Part shown: positions 58,259 through 64,000 of the stretch, piece by piece
Position numbering within the stretch: position 1 is the stretch's first letter
How the letters are laid out: each line of letters begins with the position of its first letter
From: Hydnum rufescens UP504
Lineage: Eukaryota > Basidiomycota > Agaricomycetes > Cantharellales > Hydnaceae
DNA length: 64,000 nucleotides
Reading direction: 5' to 3'
Assembly (NCBI GenBank): GCA_014904985.1
Contig: MU128950.1
Coordinates: forward strand, 268,721 to 332,720
Program-made: the position numbers and the translations under genes
Notes under the pieces: model-generated
Database searches by the model: none
Seen by the model: only the letters and a program-made list of their open reading frames with translations
Told to the model about the DNA's origin: nothing

Positions 58259-58699
58259 ACTAGCCTTTGGTTTTGTGCCCAAACGCTCAAGCGGCTTTCA
58301 TTAGGTCTCTTTTATAGTGGCTAGTGGCGGATAGGGCGCGGTCGAATGCGCCGCGCGGCGATTGGTTCGGAAACGGAAACTAGACAGGGCCCCGCCCGGT
58401 GCTGACCTTCCTGTACGGTCATGTTGTACTATTGAACGAGCTGATAAGGGTGTTTCGCTGGCCCTGGATGACGAATATCTCGATACCGGCAACTGCCGCC
58501 TGCTCCCGAAGGCGGCAGTGCTATTAGTAATTCTCGAGCTCGTCCAGTTTCCCCGTAGCTACCTAGTCCAGTACTCTTGCGTATGACCATCACTGACTCG
58601 TGTCTTGGATCTGAAAATGAGCCCGTGATATATACTGTACACATATGGAACATCCATTGAGATACAGTACTAGTACCCTGTAGACTCAAGCCCTTTGGC

Positions 58700-59400
58700 C
58701 CTTTTTCCCTTTTTCTGCCACTGGGGTCCTTGTCCTTCTTTTTCTCCCCCTTTGACCCAGCACTATTCCTTCACGTGGCCAGCTTTGTGGCAATTGGAGC
58801 ACGTCGGCACCGATCCTCATCAATGATGAGCACAATCAATTCTGATGATTCGACTTTCGGTTCGCTTTTGGATTCGAAATATGATGATGTAAACGTATCC
58901 CACGACTCGGGGAGTGAAGTCGCCAATAGCATCGCGAACTCGTCATCCGCAATTGGGTGGCCCTTTATCTCGAGATTTTCCTTCGCTCTTCGCAATGCCG
59001 TAATATGATCAATTATAGGGGTACTATCGGTAGCAAATGTGCGAAATAATTTTCACCGTGCGATGAGCGCACTGAGGATCCGTTTGGGCTCCCTGACTTC
59101 GCATAATTGTGTCCATATCTCGGCAGAGGTCTTGGCGTCGCTCACGCGCACGAGCTCGGAGTCACCAAGCGCCAGTTGTAATAGGCACCGGATCTGCAGA
59201 TCCTTGGCATTCCATTCTTCCTTCAGGAACTTGTCGCTGGGACATGGGTGTGTTCCATCGACAAATTTGAGGTCCACCAAAGCAAGCAATGCTGTGGCCC
59301 TCATCTTCCATGGGACTCAGTTGTCGCCTTTCAATTGACCCACCCGCACAAAGCCCTCAGGATGTTGTTATCGATCATGCCAAATTCGGTCATGGGGAGC
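58700..59400 (-). pseudogene. Copia-type gag remnant, unit B (longer)
   Basis: Reading minus from about 59395: MTEFGMIDNNILRAL, a frame break in the GQLKGDNWVPWKMRATALLALVDLKFVDG region (typical copia gag LKGDNY.SWK), then KEEWNAKDLQIRCLLQLALGDSELVRVSDAKTSAEIWTQLCE. After another break come ALRRAKENLEIKGHPIADDEFAMLLATSLPESWDTFTSSYFES and VLIIDEDRCRR. The zinc-knuckle CSNCHKAGHVKE is followed by TAG before its last Cys. Upstream, TGTTATCAGCAC (59427-59438 read minus) looks like the initiator-tRNA primer site of copia elements. Degenerate, not functional. Confidence 0.75.
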
Positions 59401-61420
59401 GAGTGTTTTTGTGAGCGACTTGTGCTGATAACACTGGTATTTATATACTGCACTGCTTTAGATATTTCCGGAAGATTTCCATATCGGGATCTGTTCTCTC
59501 TCCTACACTCTTCATGCCTCTTGGCCTGCTAGCTGCTCCAAAACAGTTCGGCGTGGGGATCTATCGAGTCGACATCACTGTTCCGGACAAGGATCCGGGA
59601 TGGGACAACCGAACAATCCGGAGTTTTTCTTGTGAACCAGCAGCTCCGTTTGGAACATCTACCATGATCCCTCGGATCACTTCCACATCGATATCTACTC
59701 GTGCCAACTTTCGGCCGATGGGAAAGAGGCCCCGGATCCTTCCGGTTAGTGTTGGGCATCTTCGACGAATGTTGAAAATTCAAAATTCTGCAAGGACTGC
59801 AGACGAAGCCAGTAAACGGGGAGCAAACCGAAAGTGTGAGGTATCTTTTTCGAAAGGAGAAGTCCTCGGTCTCATGGGCCCATCAGACCAGTCTGACCGT
59901 GCGCTCACCTCTCTGCGGATCGTGCAGTCAGTGAATCCCTCCCTCACATAATCACGACGACACAGGTATGTGTTGGCGAGCTAGACACGACCCTGTCCCC
60001 CGTCTCCGCCCGATCTGAGTGTAGAACGCCACGTCGCCCTGGCGCGGCGCCACTACTTCACTATCCCTGCGCCATTCGGAACTCACGTCCCGCATTCTCT
60101 GCTGCCCGCCCGCATCCACACTGAACTGCCCGTTCAAGCCAGCTATGGGTGATCATACAGCGAGTAATGTTCGAATGCCTTGCCGCCGCCGTGCTGTTCC
60201 CCACTGTTGACGCCGCGAGCCACGATAAGCAAGCGGCGTTTGGCCGCAACGTTCGGAGAACAAGCGCGCACCCCTGTGAGCTATGCGGACGCGTCCCTCG
60301 CTCCAGACGTCTAATTGCCCGAAATATAGTTCTCTCTGGAGCTCGCCAGCCAGGTTGGCGACTGGCGCGGGTCTTTTGCCATCTCCCCGCCCGCAGCCAC
60401 CGTCAACCTCGGTATGCTTTGTACGTTCAGCGCTGCCGCGGGGCGAGGGGGGCGTGGGCTCCTCTTTGTGACATTCCCCTAACCAAAAGCCTGCGCCTTC
60501 GGCTCACCAAACAAAAAACACACTTCTGGGTCGTTGTCGCGGGCTTCCTGGCCGCTTGGCTTGGTCACAGGAGCACCCTCCCGGATCCAAAATTCGGTTC
60601 TCGCCCGCCTACGTAAGTCAGGGGGAGATTCCGCTCAACGCCCATGCTTCCACAGAATCCACTGTCGCTCACATGCCTTCTTATGGTCACTTCGAGGGAC
60701 GGCAACTTCCCCGTGCCATTGCGTCCACACCCCATGCACACGGTTGCCCTGCGCCGTCCAGTGACACACAGATGGCCGCGTAAATCAACTCCCATACCGC
60801 GGCCAAAGGCGATGTTATCACACGCTTGACACCAGCAGATCCAAGGTATCTTGGCCTCAATCATGAAGAGAAAGATATTCACAGGGGGTGATTTGAAGGC
60901 GGCTCCAATTTTCTCCCCTGTCGAGCCAGAAGCATACCCTGTCAATCTACGGGAATGCATGAGAGCCCCGCGGTCTGATGTGGCTGACGAGGTTTCTCAG
61001 GATGCACACGGTCCAAAAACAGTACAGGTGAGCGATAGCAAGATGGCGGGCCTGCTCCCATCTGAGGTGTTTTTCCTTACCGGGACATTCCGCGCCCTCC
61101 TTGGCCCATCAAGTTCGGCCCCTTAGGGTGACATATGCGCGTGCGAGCAGCGGACTACCAGCGCGAAGCTTCGGCGACATACAACTCCAAGCCCCAGGTA
61201 GGCGAGTACCGCGTGCGACTGAGGAAGGCGCATCTGCCGTTTACTGGACCTCGAAACCATGGTATGGCTGCAGCGCGACCGTTGGGTAGAATGCGATTAT
61301 TACTCCCGAATGCCCACACTTCAACTTCCAAGCTGACGTCGCGGAAACAGATCGCATGCGCGGGCGAGCAGGCGGCTGAATGGGCGCACTCGGTCGCCAC
61401 TGCAAGGTTCAACGACGGTA
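59400..61420. other. Remainder of unit B, no intact gene
   Basis: Holds sequence matching unit A 55736-57100. GC content is clearly higher and small indels more frequent from about 60000 on. Frames such as 60149-60616 have no family. Confidence 0.4.
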
Positions 61421-61749
61421 GCCCAGCATGCGGACGGGAGCCATACTCAGGATGGAAGTGCCTGCTTAGTCTGACAAAGCGGGCTGAGAATGATGGTAAC
61501 CCGAGGCACATCGAGCTGAGAGACTTAATCGTGAGTGATGAGCCAGATGGGCTGAACCTAGTCGTGTGAAGTACATTAATGCCCAAGTAATAGGTGATGA
61601 CAGTGGTACAATGGCAACAGGAGGACAGGCCGGAAGACTCCCAGTAGCGGGTCTGACATTCCACATGTGGGCGAAGCCGTGGGCTTGACAAGAGGGACTC
61701 GGTCACAATGAGGGGAGTACGGGATCTTAGCCCAGTGCCACGGTGGACC

Positions 61750-62662
61750 GACGTCCCATGTTATGCGCCCTACGAGCCGCATCCTCCTCGATGCTTTCTC
61801 GACAAAAGTGAAAGAGCCGAGACTGATTGGCAGGCGTCAACCTGTCCCACATATACAGGAGTGCCCCCTAGGAACTTGACTTTCGCCATTCCCCCGTTCT
61901 ATGAAAAGGTAAGGTACGGGTGAAACAGACCTATGGGCTAGTTACTCAATACTTCGTGTCGGATCGATCTGTGTCTGGGTGATGCTCGGGAGAGTTTGTT
62001 GGAGAGCAACTGTGGCCAAGGATGAATCCCCCCATCGAGACATCAGGAACAGTAAATAAACGACCTTGCCGACGATCTTCCCGCTCTGGACGGCTCATCG
62101 GGCACTTTCGCAACCTTACTCGCGACGGGCAACTACATTCTCAGCGCAAAAATCGCCCACCTGTTGCATTCCTACATCATTCTTCCGCGGAGGGGAGGAG
62201 AAGATGCGATGCCCTAAAACTCTCCGTTTCCTCAAGGACCTCACGGCTTTGCAATGTCCCAAGCGAACTGCACCGGTCTCCTTGGAGCCAGTCGGGAACA
62301 GAACATCAGTTCCTGGTGCGGCGCTTCAGGCGGCGACCTTGGAGTTTCGGGCCAGCCCGATTCGAGTAGTTTGGCGCGTGGGACCGTGAATGGAGAAGGA
62401 CGAGCAGACTCAGTCTGGCCTGAAGACGCAGCACTGCGGTTGTCTTGAAGTGCTGCTCGTGGAGATATTCGGCCTTGCGTGTTTCCAGGGGTGTCAGGGG
62501 TGCTGTCGCCGGGAATCGCTTGTTTCGCGAGGTTGCGGACATTGCTGTTCGGCCTGTGAGGCACGTCCGTCTGGTAGGTCCAGGACTATTGAACGTCACT
62601 GTCACGCTGGCGAGCTGGTGCGGACCAAGTGATTAGCTGTATCGGAAGCCCGCATTACTAGC
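61750..62662 (-). pseudogene. Degraded PGAM-like copy C
   Basis: The same exon blocks as copies A and B can be found (for example GACCTTGCCGACGATCTTCCCGCTCTGGACGG near 62060 and CTCAAGGACCTCACGGCTTTGC near 62231), but single-base insertions and deletions break the frame many times. The start region reads AGCCCGCATTAC instead of AGTCATAC. Either a decayed pseudogene or a stretch of poorly corrected sequence. Confidence 0.75.
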
Positions 62663-62976
62663 CTTTGGTTTTGTGCCCAAACTTCAAGCAGTTTCATTAG
62701 GTCTCTGTTGCGTATGGTGGCTAGGGGCGATAGCGCGCGCCGCGATTGGTCATAATATGGACACAAACTAGGGGACAGGGCGCCCCCCGGTTGCCCGACC
62801 TTCCTTACACGCGTCCATGTTCTACTTTGAGGTGAGCTGCAGATGAGGGTGTTTTGCGGCCGCTGCACGATGGTGATGATGATGCAATAGCATAGTGGCT
62901 TAGCACAATGCGCCGCACGGCACTCGGGGCCTGGCAATCTATTCCAAACCAATTAGAGGCTACGGAAATTAGACAG

Positions 62977-62984
62977 GGCGCCGC
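62977..62984. repeat. Left target site duplication (GGCGCCGC)
   Basis: Matches 63761-63768 (GGCGCCAC) at 7 of 8 positions. Unit B keeps the unoccupied site as acagGGCCCCGCccggtgctg. Confidence 0.8.
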
Positions 62985-63760
62985 AGGACCCCTGCAAGCA
63001 CTGTTAGAGGCGAGATCCAAGGTTCCCGGATTTTGAGGGTGATTTTGAGATTATGCGAGGGGCAAATTCCCGGATCCGGAGCCAAAATTTGGTGTCGGCC
63101 AACGGTGAGGCGAGGGGTAGGTTCCCGGATTTGGCTCTTCAACCAAACTAGGCTAGATCTGAAATCCCATCTCTAGGGGTGTGGTCCGGATGGTGTTATA
63201 GTAATGTGGGGTGCAAGTGCCTTTGGCACTATTATAGTAATGTTCTGTGTTCAACCCCAGGTAGATTTGTTTCTTTTGTGGCTTCTAAAATACCTACAGA
63301 ATGTTGCTTTATGGCTTCCTGCAGTACTTAACTACTCCAGGAAACTTGGTATGCACTATTGTGAAATTGAACAGCCTCACTTTAATGACTTATCCTGGTC
63401 AACCAAATTCCAAATGCTTGAATTATTCTACCATCAGCACTGCCCAAGAGCTGGACAAGGAGAAAAAGGTGGAGGATGGAAGAGAAGTTTAGATGATAGT
63501 GGGGTTGAGTACACTTGCCTTGGACAACACTGAGGATGCCTGGAGTAGTTTGGGAAGGTCAGGGATTTTTTTGGGATTTTTGGAATTTTTTGAGAATTTT
63601 TTGAGGCTAGGGGCGAATTCCCGGTTTTTCATGGCCTGTGAGGAGCCTAGAGTCGATTTCCCGGATTTGGTCTGGGATTTGCATCCGAATTTGTACCGGG
63701 AGTCAGGGTCCTTTGGGTCGCCTGCTGGATCTCGCCTCTAACAGTGCTTGCAGGGGTCCT
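62985..63760. mobile_element. hAT-like MITE, 776 bp, with 35-bp perfect TIRs
   Basis: Left end 62985-63019 (starts AGGACCCCTGCAAGCACTG) is the exact reverse complement of 63726-63760. It is flanked by 8-bp target duplications (one mismatch), confirmed by the empty site in unit B. The motif TTCCCGGAT, or close forms, recurs near both ends (about 63023, 63067, 63121, 63615, 63660), like subterminal transposase-binding repeats. The largest frame (63204-63533) has no family. The perfect TIRs indicate a recent insertion, later than the unit duplication. Confidence 0.9.
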
Positions 63761-63768
63761 GGCGCCAC
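63761..63768. repeat. Right target site duplication (GGCGCCAC)
   Basis: Pairs with 62977-62984 and is followed by ccggtgctgac, as at the empty site in unit B. Confidence 0.8.
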
Positions 63769-64000
63769 CCGGTGCTGACTTTCCTTGCACGGTCATGTTC
63801 TAAGTACTATTGAGCGAGCTGATAAGGGGTGTTTTGCGGGCATCTCGATACGGCAACTACCGGCTGCTCCCGAAGGTGGCAGTGCTATTAGTAATCCTCG
63901 AGCTCATCCAGTTTCCCCATAGCTACCTATTCCAGTACTCTTGCGAATGACCATCACTGACTCATGTCTTGGATCTGAAAATCCTGTAATATATACTGTG

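Larger units (their letters stand above)
57135..61420. repeat. Tandem array unit B (about 4.3 kb)
   Basis: Second unit, collinear with unit A, carrying an intact PGAM-like gene and a longer gag fragment. PGAM regions of A and B match closely with few indels; spacers differ more. Confidence 0.8.
61420..64000. repeat. Tandem array unit C (runs off the window)
   Basis: Third unit, recognisable from GATGGAAGTG.CTG.TTAGTCTGACAAAG onward, through the degraded PGAM copy, to CTGACTTTCCTTGCACGGTCATGTT near 63777, which matches unit B at about 58400. Single-base indels relative to unit B occur every 10-20 bases in its first half. Confidence 0.75.

Noticed and set aside
61135..61706. Long overlapping frames on both strands at the end of unit B
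   Set aside because: They lie in an indel-rich part of the tandem array, have no family motifs and are not kept in unit A.

Overview
This window is nuclear DNA from a filamentous basidiomycete, most likely an agaricomycete close to Rhizoctonia/Ceratobasidium (Cantharellales). The signs are genes cut by many short introns (about 45-80 nt), the fungal lysine enzyme homoisocitrate dehydrogenase, fungal families such as SUR7/PalI, the Mmt-type iron carrier and multi-exon NIPA transporters, and several proteins that look restricted to Agaricomycetes. The genus is an inference from recalled protein families; no search was possible.

Bases 1-15040 are an accessory, duplication-built region. An intact adenine phosphoribosyltransferase gene (APT1) lies head-to-head with a small Ser-rich gene. 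A decayed copy of that pair lies about 3.2 kb downstream (4040-5445). A mosaic repeat (called R1 here) occurs three times (about 2690, 8560 and 13640), with a local inversion in the middle copy. A segment of about 2.1 kb carrying a gene for a secreted or membrane protein occurs twice (5517-7700 and 10260-12425), and both gene copies are intact.

Bases 15400-47030 are the conserved core: RPS1 (eS1), acetyl-CoA acetyltransferase, an atypical SDR, an Mmt-type metal carrier, a TCP11/SOK1-like protein head-to-head with a NIPA transporter, a basic/acidic low-complexity protein, a cysteine-rich single-pass membrane protein, TFIIH subunit SSL1, a Rab GTPase, peroxin PEX12, an aldo/keto reductase, a SUR7/PalI protein, homoisocitrate dehydrogenase LYS12 and a Ser/Pro-rich protein. 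These are housekeeping genes with no shared pathway; their order is ordinary for a fungal chromosome. A 250-bp foldback element lies between the Rab and PEX12 genes.

Bases 47030-64000 are again accessory. A 1012-bp hAT-type element has an exact 8-bp target duplication and encodes only a BED zinc-finger protein. Next come two tandem F-box/LRR-like paralogues that differ by one intron. The rest is a tandem array of three units of about 4.2 kb (52985-57100, 57135-61420, 61420-end), each carrying a histidine-phosphatase (PGAM-like) gene; the first two also carry broken copia gag sequence. The first two PGAM genes are intact if a GC-AG intron is accepted. The third unit is full of single-base indels and carries a 776-bp hAT-like MITE with 35-bp perfect terminal inverted repeats; its empty site is preserved in the second unit.
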